Of a stretch of 64,000 bases of DNA, positions 17,061 to 26,060 are shown in pieces. Made by a program: the position numbers and the translations under genes. The DNA lies in assembly GCA_021323865.1 (NCBI GenBank), contig JAJPKF010000018.1, positions 62,001-126,000 on the forward strand, given 5' to 3'. The notes below the pieces were generated by a model. The model had not been told where the DNA came from and searched no databases. It worked only from the letters and a program-made list of their open reading frames with translations. This DNA is from Pseudomonadota bacterium (lineage in GTDB: Bacteria > Chloroflexota > UBA5177 > JAJPKF01). The number at the start of each line of letters is the position of its first letter. The stretch's first letter is position 1.

Positions 17061-17939
17061 ATGAGCAAGCTCACGGGTCCTGCCGCTGATCTGATCCGTC
17101 ATGCAGTCGCCCGCCTGACGGAGCACGGCGTGACACCCGAGGGGGTCTCCCAGGTACTGGCGGCCCTACCCTACAGGGTGGTGTTCGAGACCCGTGTGGC
17201 CGGACGGGACTGCATTGTTAAGGTGCACCGTTCCAAGGACGGAAGCTCCAGCGAGGTGGCCGGGATGGAGCTGGCCCGCTCGTCTGGGGCTCGGGTGCCT
17301 CCCGTACGGTACTGGGAGCCCGGTCCACCGGTCATCGTCGTGCAGGATCGGGTCGCCGGCCGGCCACTAGCGTACGCGGAGGAGCCCGAGGCTTGGCGGG
17401 ACGCTGGGAGGCAATTGGCGGCCATGCACGCCGCCACCACGCCGGCTGAGTTCCCGCGGTTCGATCAGGGAGAAGCCGGGTGGAGGCAGTTCATCCAGAC
17501 CTGGGTGGCGGAGGAGGTCGCCGAGGCGCGGCGCGAGCAGCGGCTCGACGAAGGGAGCCTGACCGCACTCGAGACGTTCGTTGACGAGGCTTTTGCCGCC
17601 ATGGGCGATCGGCCGCGAACCATGCTGCATGGGGATTGCCAGGCCGAGCACCTGCTCGTCGATGATCGGTTGCGCGTCGTCGCGGTTCTTGACTTCGGCG
17701 ACACGGGCACCGGCGACCCGCTGTGGGACATTGCCACGATCTGCCTGTGGAACCCGGAGAGACTGCCCGCTCTGCTGGAAGGATACGGACGGCCCGAGGG
17801 ACTGACGCCGGCCGAGGGAGTCATTCTGCAGGCGTATTCCGTTCTTCGCCATCTCACCTCGGCGAGCTGGCTGGCCGCGAACGGCTTTGATCCGTCACCC
17901 GATCTGGCGTCTCTTCGCCGGATGGCGACGCTCGTCTAG
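17061..17939 (+). CDS. Aminoglycoside phosphotransferase (APH)-family kinase
   Basis: A 292-residue APH/choline-kinase-fold protein. The catalytic loop is MLHGDCQAEHLLVDD (about 189-203) with HGD, and the Mg-binding segment is VLDFGDTGTGDPLWDIA (about 210-226) with DFGD. The N-terminal lobe holds the Lys of CIVKVHR. The family phosphorylates hydroxyls of aminoglycosides, macrolides, choline, homoserine or sugars. No known resistance subfamily could be recognised, so a metabolic substrate is as likely. It converges on the ROK gene. Confidence 0.87.
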   Translation: MSKLTGPAADLIRHAVARLTEHGVTPEGVSQVLAALPYRVVFETRVAGRDCIVKVHRSKDGSSSEVAGMELARSSGARVPPVRYWEPGPPVIVVQDRVAGRPLAYAEEPEAWRDAGRQLAAMHAATTPAEFPRFDQGEAGWRQFIQTWVAEEVAEARREQRLDEGSLTALETFVDEAFAAMGDRPRTMLHGDCQAEHLLVDDRLRVVAVLDFGDTGTGDPLWDIATICLWNPERLPALLEGYGRPEGLTPAEGVILQAYSVLRHLTSASWLAANGFDPSPDLASLRRMATLV

Positions 17940-18019
17940 CCTTGAAAGGTTGGAACGTGCCGCTCGTTTGGTGCGAACAAACGGCTGTACCCCGGCGGGT
18001 CCCTTCGCAGCCGGTGAAG

Positions 18020-19048
18020 CTAGTGACTCTTGAGCGAGGCCAAGGCGGCAAGGGCGGCCCCCCGCGCCCCGGCCATGTCGAGGGACGGCACCACGTCGAA
18101 CACCACCTCCTGACGCTGCTCATCACGAAGCGCCGTATGGCCTCGCACCGCATCCAGGAACCACGCCCGGAACTCCGGGCCCGTCTCGACGACGCCTCCA
18201 CCCACGAAGTAGGCGCCCGGATCGAGAACGTTGGCGACGATGCCGAAGAGCTTGCCGAGCGCCTTGGCCTGCTGCTCGAAGATCGAGCGGGCCAGAGAAT
18301 CGCCCTGCTCGCCGAATGTTCGGACCGCTTTGGCGGCTTGATCCCTCGGGGCGGAGGCGAGCTGGTGGTTTGGATAGCGTCCCAGCCAGTACGGCAAGAG
18401 GTTGCGCTCGATCCCAGTCAGGGAGGCGACGCTTTCAACGTCGCCGGCCTGGCCACAGTTACAGACCGGCACGGGCTGCTCGGGACCCAGAATGTCCTCC
18501 ATCGGTATGACCACATGTCCGAACTCCCCGGCCATGCCGGCGGCGCCGCTGACCACTCTTCCCAGGTCGATGACGCCGCCGCCGAGCCCCGTCCCGACCA
18601 CCGCGGCCACCGAGGAATGCCGTGCTGCATCCGCTCCGAAGCACACCTGATGCGCATAGAGTGACGCGGCGTTGCCGTCGTTGATGTACACCACGGGAAG
18701 CTGCAGTCGAGCTTGGAGCGCCCCACGGAAATCGTACCCGCGCCAGACCGGCTGGGAGAAATTGGTGGAGCCCTTCGACGAAAGTACGCCCTCGGCGCTG
18801 GCCGGGCCCGGCGTGTCGAGGCCCACCGCCGCCACGGAGGCGCGCGAAAATGCCGTCATGGCCAGCACCCCATCGAGCAATTGGGAGAGAGTGCTGAGGG
18901 CTGCCTCCGGACCTTCCAAGACGCGGCTGGGGCTCTCCACCATGTCGTTGATCAGGAAGGTCCCGTCCGTGGCCAACACCGTGGCATTGACCTTGGTGCC
19001 GCCAACGTCGAGACCAACCACCACCGCGGGCTCGGGGCCCCCGCTCAT
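18020..19048 (-). CDS. ROK family sugar kinase
   Basis: A 342-residue ROK kinase without an N-terminal HTH, so an enzyme rather than a repressor. The phosphate-binding DVGGTKVNATV is near residue 14, the substrate loop near GLDTPGPAS, VVGTGLGGG about 148-156, and the zinc-motif region reads CNCGQAGDVES, where the last Cys of the usual CxCGxxGC is replaced by Asp. The enzyme phosphorylates glucose, GlcNAc, ManNAc or a related sugar in the cytoplasm. The ATG at 19048 follows AGGAGAGG. It could supply the kinase step missing from the amino-sugar cluster at 28-39 kb, but that is inference. Confidence 0.9.
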   Translation of the reverse strand: MSGGPEPAVVVGLDVGGTKVNATVLATDGTFLINDMVESPSRVLEGPEAALSTLSQLLDGVLAMTAFSRASVAAVGLDTPGPASAEGVLSSKGSTNFSQPVWRGYDFRGALQARLQLPVVYINDGNAASLYAHQVCFGADAARHSSVAAVVGTGLGGGVIDLGRVVSGAAGMAGEFGHVVIPMEDILGPEQPVPVCNCGQAGDVESVASLTGIERNLLPYWLGRYPNHQLASAPRDQAAKAVRTFGEQGDSLARSIFEQQAKALGKLFGIVANVLDPGAYFVGGGVVETGPEFRAWFLDAVRGHTALRDEQRQEVVFDVVPSLDMAGARGAALAALASLKSH

Positions 19049-19180
19049 GTCTACCTGCCTCTCCTGCTCGGTCTCCGTCCTTCGAGCTGTCGGACGCGAA
19101 TATGCCACGCAATCATGACATACCGGTATCCTAGTGCCAAGCGGTGCCCGTAGGCTTGGTGCCGGGAGCGAGAGGAGGAG

Positions 19181-21652
19181 CTAGGCCGCCATCTCGTACC
19201 GAAATGCCAGCTCGTGTGCCGGTTTTGGCTTGCTGATACAGTAGCCCTGGCCATAATCACAGCCAAGCCGTGCCAGCAGCTGCAGCGTCGCCGCGTCCTC
19301 GATGCCTTCCGCGACGATGCGCAGTCCGAGCGCGTGCCCCAGCTCTATGGTCGAGCGGACCAGATCGAGATCCCGCTCTCGATCCCCAGAGACCAGACCG
19401 GCAATGAAGCTGCGGTCGAGCTTCAGCTCGCCCACGGAGAGGTTGCTCAGGTAGGCGAGCGAGGTGACGCCGGCTCCGAAGTCGTCGATGGAAACGACCA
19501 CCCCCAGCCCTTGCAATTCCTCGATGACGGTCCGGGCGGCGTCGATCTCGGAGATCACACGTGCCTCCGTGATCTCAACCACCAGCGCCTCCCCCGGCAC
19601 TCCGTGACGTGCCAGGGAATCTCGGACCATGGACACGAAGCCCGGCTCCAGCAGGGTGGAGGCGGAGACGTTGACGGAGATGCTGACCCGGCGTCCGCTT
19701 TGGCGCCAGTCGCGGCATTGGCAGCTTGCCTCGTCAAACACCCATTGCGTGATGCGGGGCATCAGTCCGGCCTCCTCCGCCGCCGGCAAGAACTTGACCG
19801 GAGCCAGGAGACCCAGGCGTGGATGCGCCCACCGGATCAGGGCCTCCACCGAGAGGATCTCCCCGTTCCGCAGGTCCAGCTGGGGCTGATAGTGGAGGAC
19901 GAGCTGGTCCTCGTCGATGGCCACGTGCAGCTCTTCCAGGAGGCGCATCTGGTCACGTTCGAGGTCCAGAGTCTGCTCGTAGCTGGCGACCGGAACCCGA
20001 CTCAACTTCGCTCGGTACATGGCGACGTCGGCGCACCAGACGAGCCCGGCGGGGTCGATGGCATCGGTCGGGGCCATGGCGATGCCGATGCTGGCGCCGA
20101 TCGTGGCCGTGACGACGTCCAGGACAAAGGGCTGCTCCAAACTGGCGGCGAGCCGCTCGGCCACCACCTTCGCCTCGTCCAAATCGGCATCGGTCAGGAG
20201 GACCGCAAATTCGTCGCCGCCGAGCCGCACGGGCAGATCCGATTCGCGGATGGCGCCCGACAGCCGAACGCCCAGCTGCTTCAGGAGGGCATCGCCGGCG
20301 GGGTGACCAAAGGAGTCATTGATCTCCTTGAATCGATTGAGATCGACGAATAGGAAGGCCAAGCTACGCGCTTCCGGATCGTGGTGTTTGGCTTCGGCGA
20401 AGAAGGCTTCGAGCACCCGGAACAGATAGCGGCGGTTGTGCAGACCGGTCAGCTCGTCCGTCACCGATTGGCGGTGGCGCTCTTGACTCAGGGCCTGCAT
20501 GTCGTGAACCGATAGCGCCAGACGAATCCCCACCGCCACGAGCGTGGCGGCCGCCAGACCGATGGCCACGCGGCTCACCGAATGGAGACTACCCACGAGG
20601 AGGACGGCGAGCGCGGATACCGCGGCCGCGTTCGGCAGGACGAACGCCCAGCTGCTCTTCCCTCTGCTCTCGCGCTCCAGCAAACCGGTGGGGCGTTTGG
20701 GGACCCACATCGCAAGGGACATGAGCACGATCGCGGTCGGCCAGGCGATGGCATTGAGGATGACGCCAAACTGGGAAGCGCCGATTGAGTTTTGGAAGAG
20801 GTTCGAGGTATCGCCCACGATGTTGAGCGCCATCCCGGCGGCCAGCATCATCCAGGCGCTTTCGCGCCTTCCCTGAAGAGCGACAAAGCCGCCGACGACC
20901 AGACCCAGCAGCAGCACGTCGCCGATGGGATACGCCAAGTTGGCCATGGTGGCGGGAATAGTTTCGCCGGTCGAGCTGACGATGGCCTGGAAGGCAAAGG
21001 CGGCACACGCCGCGGCAGCCCCCAGGCCTGCGATCGCGCCATCCAACCAGGTCGACCGGGGCAGTTTCTGCGTGCCGTCGGCGATGAAGAGGAGGATGGC
21101 GATATAGGCAAACGGATAGAAGCCGAGATAGAAGAGGTCGGCGAGCGACGGGCTCGGTGGGCTCGCGTTCCCGAGGGACTCAATCGTGAGCACCACATCG
21201 CCGATCGACCAAGACAGAGTCGCGATTCCCAAGGCAAGGGCAACGAATCGCCGGCGTGGCCAGAAGACGGCTCGACCGAGGCATAGGACACTGGCGAGGA
21301 TTTCGGCCCCGCACACTGCCCAGCCGTCGAACCAGGTCCAGTTCTCGTCTCCCTGTCGGATGATGAGCGACGCCAGATAGCCGGCCAGGAAGACCGTGAG
21401 CACGGCATACGAGGCCCACACGCCCCGCTTTGCCGTTGATCGAGGCCGCGCAGCGCGAGCAGCGTCAGGGCATTCTGCGGTAGATGGCCGAGCCGGCCGA
21501 GGGAGAGCGGCCGATCCTTCCTCGGTTGCAAGTGGCGATCGGCTGGCTGCGGTGGTTTGAACAGACATTGGCGAGGTCCGGCACGTCTCCATCTGAAGCG
21601 CTCGTACATGGATGTACGCTCCAACCAGGCCATGCCATAGCCCGTTCCGCAT
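19181..21652 (-). CDS. Membrane-bound diguanylate cyclase/phosphodiesterase (GGDEF-EAL)
   Basis: An 823-residue protein: a basic N-terminus, about eight transmembrane helices between residues 75 and 385 (an integral-membrane sensor of MASE-like type), then GGDEF (about 395-560) and EAL (about 575-820). The GGDEF site RLGGDEFAVL is intact, with an RESD inhibitory site five residues before it. The EAL domain keeps VEALIRW, SVNVS, VVEITE, SIDDFGAG, LKLDRSFI, AEGIED and GQGY, so both activities look possible. It makes and degrades cyclic di-GMP at the membrane. The start is uncertain; an ATG at 21568 is closer to the first helix. Confidence 0.93.
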   Translation of the reverse strand: MRNGLWHGLVGAYIHVRALQMETCRTSPMSVQTTAASRSPLATEEGSAALPRPARPSTAECPDAARAARPRSTAKRGVWASYAVLTVFLAGYLASLIIRQGDENWTWFDGWAVCGAEILASVLCLGRAVFWPRRRFVALALGIATLSWSIGDVVLTIESLGNASPPSPSLADLFYLGFYPFAYIAILLFIADGTQKLPRSTWLDGAIAGLGAAAACAAFAFQAIVSSTGETIPATMANLAYPIGDVLLLGLVVGGFVALQGRRESAWMMLAAGMALNIVGDTSNLFQNSIGASQFGVILNAIAWPTAIVLMSLAMWVPKRPTGLLERESRGKSSWAFVLPNAAAVSALAVLLVGSLHSVSRVAIGLAAATLVAVGIRLALSVHDMQALSQERHRQSVTDELTGLHNRRYLFRVLEAFFAEAKHHDPEARSLAFLFVDLNRFKEINDSFGHPAGDALLKQLGVRLSGAIRESDLPVRLGGDEFAVLLTDADLDEAKVVAERLAASLEQPFVLDVVTATIGASIGIAMAPTDAIDPAGLVWCADVAMYRAKLSRVPVASYEQTLDLERDQMRLLEELHVAIDEDQLVLHYQPQLDLRNGEILSVEALIRWAHPRLGLLAPVKFLPAAEEAGLMPRITQWVFDEASCQCRDWRQSGRRVSISVNVSASTLLEPGFVSMVRDSLARHGVPGEALVVEITEARVISEIDAARTVIEELQGLGVVVSIDDFGAGVTSLAYLSNLSVGELKLDRSFIAGLVSGDRERDLDLVRSTIELGHALGLRIVAEGIEDAATLQLLARLGCDYGQGYCISKPKPAHELAFRYEMAA

Positions 21653-21802
21653 GGCGAAGGCGGCGCGGGATGGCCGACGAGGTCGTTCCGCCGGTCGGAA
21701 CGCTGCTCAATCAGGGCGACGTCGCCTGAGGTGCGCTGGGTGACCACGGCGGGGAGTTAGCGGACGCGATCCGTCAGAGCTGCCGGATGGCGCCGGTACG
21801 CC

Positions 21803-22020
21803 TCACTCGTCGAGCCCCTGCGAGTTGATCCGATCGACCCGGATCTTGAGGAGACCCGCTGCTCGTCGGGGCGCCGGAACGGATACTTTTGCTGGCCCAG
21901 ATACTTCTTGGCGAGCATGTCGATATTCTCGTCGGCACGTATCGTGGTGATGTCGACCACACGGCTCCGGATCATGGCGATTCGATACGCGTTGGCCGGG
22001 TCCACCACGAGACCCAAAGT
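21803..22020 (-). pseudogene. Remnant of a PPOX-class F420-dependent enzyme (C-terminal part, frameshifted)
   Basis: The frame reads LGLVVDPANAYRIAMIRSRV, then an ENIDMLAKKYLG segment and YPFRRPDEQRV. This is the second half of a PPOX-class F420-dependent oxidoreductase, where relatives read like VVDPxNPYRYxxIRGRV. At about 21850 the frame shifts; one frame over, the sequence continues LKIRVDRINSQGLDE and stops at 21803, which completes the expected end of the fold. The N-terminal half (flavin-pocket strands) is missing upstream. Interpreted as a decayed copy of a nitroreductase-like F420 enzyme. Confidence 0.55.
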
Positions 22021-22082
22021 GGACCAGTTGCTGGGGGGCTGTGAAGCACGAAGTCGCCTGGGCCTGAACCGGAGCCCAAAGT

Positions 22083-22265
22083 GTGCAGTGGAAGCGGGAC
22101 CGCTGGGTCCGGGTCAGTGTCCCGCTGCCGAGGTCCTATACCTTCTTCGACAGTGTGGCGGTAAGCGTCGACGGCGAAGCGTGGGCCCCGGGCCAGACGT
22201 ACATAGCCCTTCCCAGTGGCAGGACCAGCAAGACGAGACTGTTGATGGACCATTACGTTCCATGC
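22083..22265 (+). pseudogene. Possible fragment of a secreted WAVG-type beta-propeller protein
   Basis: One plus-strand frame reads DRWVRVSVPLPRSYTFFDS, then VAVSVDGEAWAPGQTY and SGRTSKTRLLMDHY. The order W-x2-V-x-VPLP, SVAVS, WAxG, and a short loop ending in a hydrophobic-H aromatic strand matches one repeat of the extracellular propellers that read like SVAAVS-DVWAVG. No start, signal peptide or further repeat is present, so if the resemblance is real it is a broken gene piece. Confidence 0.3.
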
Positions 22266-22405
22266 CAGGGTCGCAATCAATTGGGTTCTTCAACGGCGGT
22301 TGCGGGCCATCATCGCTGAGATGAGCCCTTCGGGTCGCCCGGACCCCGTCATACAGCAAAGTCGAAAGAGACGCTCGGGGGCAGGAGGTCCGCAGCCTAA
22401 AGGGC

Positions 22406-23158
22406 CTAACGGCGCTGCCCTGTGACAACAAAGAAAAAGCTGTCTGTCAGCTTCACCTCGATGTCGAACCCGGCGGCATCGAAGGCTCCCCTGAGCGAGT
22501 CGGGCTCATAGAAGTTCTTCACCACCCGGTATTCCCGGCCATCGTTCAGGGCGCGTCGCGTGAGCTGCGTGTTGGGTGGCGCAAGCTCGTGGTCAATCGC
22601 CGTGCTTTCGGGCGTCCGCCGGCTGTCCAGACAGAAGACCGTGCCGCCCGGACGCAGGCTGTCGGCGACCGTGGCGAGGAACCCCGTCAGCCGCTCGACC
22701 GGGACATGCGAGATCCAGAAGCAGAACGCGACGGCATCGTACTGCCGCGCCGGCCGCCAGTCGAAGAGGTCGGCGACGACGTAGGTCACGCGTTCGTCGT
22801 CGAGACGCCGCCGGTTGCGTTCGATCATTGCCGGCGAGGCGTCGACCACGGTCAGCGAGTGGGCCATGTTCACCAATCGCTCCGTCCATATGCCGGTCCC
22901 GCCGGCCAGCTCGAGCACATCCCCCTGAATCCTGGTCGCCTCCAGGATGCGGACGACTTCACCGACCTCGGCATCCCAGCGCTTCTTGACGGCCGCGCCG
23001 CGATTGTAGCGCCCCGCGCGGGCGAACCACTCGTCAAACTCGGACGCGCGCGCGTCATAGTATGCGGACATCTCGGCCAGGATGTCGGATGCCACGGGGT
23101 CCGGACCCGGTGGAGACGGTACCGGCGGTGTTTGACCTAGGTCTGACTGTGATCCCAC
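22406..23158 (-). CDS. Class I SAM-dependent methyltransferase
   Basis: A Rossmann-fold methyltransferase of about 250 residues. Motif I VLELAGGTGIWTERL, motif II LTVVDASPAMIERNRRRL, YVVADLFDW before motif IV, and the motif-IV/V region YDAVAFCFWISHVP are all present. A GTG at 23158 with AGGAG upstream is the preferred start; an ATG at 23176 and a longer form to 23245 are possible. The gene diverges from the carbamoyltransferase with a short shared promoter region. The substrate is unknown; a glycan or secondary-metabolite role is suggested only by its neighbours. Confidence 0.85.
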   Translation of the reverse strand: MGSQSDLGQTPPVPSPPGPDPVASDILAEMSAYYDARASEFDEWFARAGRYNRGAAVKKRWDAEVGEVVRILEATRIQGDVLELAGGTGIWTERLVNMAHSLTVVDASPAMIERNRRRLDDERVTYVVADLFDWRPARQYDAVAFCFWISHVPVERLTGFLATVADSLRPGGTVFCLDSRRTPESTAIDHELAPPNTQLTRRALNDGREYRVVKNFYEPDSLRGAFDAAGFDIEVKLTDSFFFVVTGQRR

Positions 23159-23271
23159 GCTCACTCCTCGCTCCATTCTGATAGGGTCGGGCCGGACGCT
23201 GGAGGCCGTCGCGTCTCCGGTCCAGAACTTGCTCCAGCCGCTCAAACGCTGTCCAGCAGCCGGAGGTCACT

Positions 23272-24993
23272 GTGTATAGCCTCGGGATCAACGCCGCATT
23301 TCACGACTCCGCAGCCTGCCTCGTCGCCGACGGTCGAATCGTGGCCGCGGTCGAGGAAGAACGGCTCACGGGAATCAAGCACGGCAAGCGGCCGGTGCCC
23401 TTCTCTGCCTATGAGCTGCCCTTTCATGCCATCGACGCCTGTCTCGCCGCGGCCGGGATCGAGTTGGCCGATGTGGATCGAGTGGGCTACTCATTCGACC
23501 CCGAGATCCTAACCGGCAGCCTTTCGGGCCACGAATCGATCGTCCTTCCCCTGGAACCGTCGGCGCCCGGCAATCAGAAGAGCGGCGAGACGCCGTGGGA
23601 GCAGCTCTTCGTTGCTCACATTGTCAATGCGCCGCGCCATCTGCGCAGCGGTTTCCCGCATCATCTCCAGAAGCGGTTTCTTGGTGTCGCGGACGACCCG
23701 GGTTACGTATGGCGGTTCCTGAGCCATCATCTTTGCCATGCGGCCAGCGCGTTTTTGCCTTCACCATTCGAAGAGGCGGCCGTCATGACGCTGGATGGCC
23801 GGGGCGAGCGGGCAACCACGGGCTACTGGCTCGGCAGCGGCATGAAGCTCGAAGCCGTGGATCAGGTCGACTTCCCGAACTCGCTGGGAATGCTCTACGA
23901 ACGGGTGACCGAGCATCTCGGCTTCTTGCACTCCTCGGACGAGTACAAGGTGATGGCGCTGGCCTCGTTTGGTGAGCCTACCTACGCGGCGAGGCTGCGA
24001 GAGCTGGTCCACCGCACATCCGGCGGACAGTACGTGGTGCGGCCGCTTCCCCTCGCCGAGTGGTTTGGGCCGGCGCGGCAGAGAGGTGAGCCGTTCGAGC
24101 AGTGCCACTTCGATCTTGCTCAGTCCGTCCAGATCGTTCTGGAGGAGGTTGCGCTTGGCTTGGCCAGCTGGTTACAGGAGGAAACGGGGAGCCGGCAGCT
24201 CTGTCTCGCAGGCGGCGTCGCCCTCAACTGCGTAATGAATTCGGCCATCCGCGATGCCGGCATCTTCGACGACATCTGGGTCCAGCCGGCAGCGGGAGAC
24301 GCGGGCACGGCCCTCGGAGCCGCGCTCTTGCTTGATGCCGAGGGCGGATCTCGCTCGCGCGCGCCCATGGACGACGCCTATCTGGGGCCGGAGTTTTCCC
24401 CGAACGAGATCGAGTGCGTGCTTCGCCATGCCAAGCTGCGATACGAGCGACCGCCGGACCTGATTAAACCGGTGGTCGAAGCGCTTTGCCGAGACGAGGT
24501 GGTCGGCTGGTTCCAGGGGCGGATGGAGTTTGGCCCGCGCGCCCTCGGCGCACGCTCGATTCTCGCCTCGCCGCTACACGCCGAGATGCAGGCACGGCTC
24601 AACGAGATCAAGGATCGGGAGGACTTTCGGCCAGTCGCGCCTGCCGTCCTGGAGGAGGAGATGGAGGATTGGTTCGCCCCTCAAGGGCCATCACCATTCA
24701 TGCTCTTCGTACACGACGTTCTGCCGGATAGGGCCGACCGCATTCCGGCGGTTCGCCATGTCGACGGCACCGCCCGCATTCAGACCGTCCGCCGCGACCA
24801 GAACCCGCTGTACCACGACCTGCTCTCGGCCTTCGCCGCCCGAACTGGAGTCCCCGTTCTGGTCAACACGTCGTTCAACACGCAGGGGAAGCCGATCGTG
24901 TGCATGCCGCGCGACGCGCTCGAATGCTTCTTCTCGTCCCCGCTCGATGTGCTCGCCATGGGCCCGTTTCTGATCAGAAAGGAATGGGTGTAG
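23272..24993 (+). CDS. Carbamoyltransferase (NodU/CmcH family)
   Basis: A 573-residue protein with both NodU/CmcH parts. The N-terminal Kae1-like domain starts MYSLGINAAFHDSAACLV and includes HHLCHAASAF (about 150-159), whose spaced His residues hold the metal for carbamoyladenylate. The C-terminal domain has GRMEFGPRALGARSILASP (about 420-438) and PVLVNTSFNTQGKPIV (about 530-545). The enzyme transfers carbamoyl from carbamoyl phosphate, through carbamoyl-AMP, to a hydroxyl of a glycan or natural product. The GTG start is at 23272. Its stop is 5 bp from the end of the convergent glycosyltransferase. Confidence 0.93.
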   Translation: MYSLGINAAFHDSAACLVADGRIVAAVEEERLTGIKHGKRPVPFSAYELPFHAIDACLAAAGIELADVDRVGYSFDPEILTGSLSGHESIVLPLEPSAPGNQKSGETPWEQLFVAHIVNAPRHLRSGFPHHLQKRFLGVADDPGYVWRFLSHHLCHAASAFLPSPFEEAAVMTLDGRGERATTGYWLGSGMKLEAVDQVDFPNSLGMLYERVTEHLGFLHSSDEYKVMALASFGEPTYAARLRELVHRTSGGQYVVRPLPLAEWFGPARQRGEPFEQCHFDLAQSVQIVLEEVALGLASWLQEETGSRQLCLAGGVALNCVMNSAIRDAGIFDDIWVQPAAGDAGTALGAALLLDAEGGSRSRAPMDDAYLGPEFSPNEIECVLRHAKLRYERPPDLIKPVVEALCRDEVVGWFQGRMEFGPRALGARSILASPLHAEMQARLNEIKDREDFRPVAPAVLEEEMEDWFAPQGPSPFMLFVHDVLPDRADRIPAVRHVDGTARIQTVRRDQNPLYHDLLSAFAARTGVPVLVNTSFNTQGKPIVCMPRDALECFFSSPLDVLAMGPFLIRKEWV

Positions 24994-24998
24994 GGGCC

Positions 24999-25979
24999 CT
25001 ACAGGAACCAGACGCGAAAGGCGACGGCTCCGCGGAGTCGCCAGTACACGGCCAGGAAGGGGATGAACGCTGAGGTAACGAACATCTCCACGACGTGTGC
25101 TCTGCGATGGCTGGTGTACCGGAGCCGGCGTCCGCAGAACCGCAAGTAGAGAGCGAGCCAGAGCCACGGTGAGAGGAGGAGAAGCGGCCCGAACGGCTCT
25201 CTCCGCATCGTCCGAAGGCCTGTGGCCACAGCGGCGAGCACCGTCAGGTAGTAGCTCCACGGGGGCGCGGGCTGGATCCGCTCTCGGTAGAGCCGCGGAT
25301 GTTTCCGAAACAGCAGCGCGTTGTAGTAGCTCTTCCGTTGTTGCCGGATGCTGATTCCCCAGCCCGCTGCGCGCACCGGGTGGAGGACCACCGCATCGCC
25401 AACATGCCCTGGAGATAGGCCGGCCTCGATCACCCGCCAGTAGAGGTCCGTATCCTCTCGCCAGGCGGCCTGAAATCGCTCGTCGAAGCCGCCGACCTGC
25501 TCCAGCACGGTGCGCCGGCAGAAACAGTTCGCGGTCACGAATTCCGCCTCCTCGAGTCGGGCAACATCCCGCTCGTAGTCGGTGGGATCGTGCGGCAACG
25601 GCACCACCATCCGGCCACCTACACAGGCCAGACCGTCCTGCAGGGCCGAAAGCCCGGCTTCCAGCCAGCTCGGATCCGGAACACAATCGTCGTCCGTGAA
25701 GGCGACCACATCGGCCCGGGCGGATCGCCAGCCGACGTTGCGTGCCGCTGCAGGGCCGGGGCGATGCGACATGAGGCTGTGCGTCGGCAGCCAATTCAAG
25801 GACGGCCCAGGGCGGCCATCGGGCGGTTGAGTGCCATCGTCCGCCGACACATCGTGCACAACGATGACCTCGAAGCGATCTCTGGGCATCGTCTGGTGCT
25901 CGAGCGCCACCAAACACCGCTCCAGGAGCTGGGTCCGCCCCTTGGTGGGGATGACCACGGAGACCGCCGGCCTCCTCAC
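24999..25979 (-). CDS. Family 2 glycosyltransferase with C-terminal membrane helices
   Basis: A 326-residue GT-A glycosyltransferase. SVVIPTKGRTQLLERCLVAL opens the nucleotide-sugar fold, FTDDDCVPDPSWL (about 93-105) holds the DxD metal site, and FDERFQAAWREDTDLYWRV (about 165-183) holds the catalytic ED motif. Two or three hydrophobic helices follow residue 220, anchoring it to the membrane. Relatives build surface or secreted glycans. It is convergent with the carbamoyltransferase, so the pair could act on one product, but they are not an operon. The start is GTG at 25979. Confidence 0.9.
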   Translation of the reverse strand: MRRPAVSVVIPTKGRTQLLERCLVALEHQTMPRDRFEVIVVHDVSADDGTQPPDGRPGPSLNWLPTHSLMSHRPGPAAARNVGWRSARADVVAFTDDDCVPDPSWLEAGLSALQDGLACVGGRMVVPLPHDPTDYERDVARLEEAEFVTANCFCRRTVLEQVGGFDERFQAAWREDTDLYWRVIEAGLSPGHVGDAVVLHPVRAAGWGISIRQQRKSYYNALLFRKHPRLYRERIQPAPPWSYYLTVLAAVATGLRTMRREPFGPLLLLSPWLWLALYLRFCGRRLRYTSHRRAHVVEMFVTSAFIPFLAVYWRLRGAVAFRVWFL

Positions 25980-26060
25980 GGTCCTGATGCGGGAAGCGGC
26001 AGCATCGGAAGGGGACGAGGCGTTCGATTAGCGCAATTCAGCTCCGGCCGGCTCCCGGGC

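Larger units (their letters stand above)
21653..22405. other. 750-bp region without an intact gene
   Basis: Between the GGDEF-EAL gene and the methyltransferase gene no intact frame was recognised. It holds the two remnants described at 21803-22020 and 22083-22265 and otherwise nothing identifiable. Confidence 0.6.
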
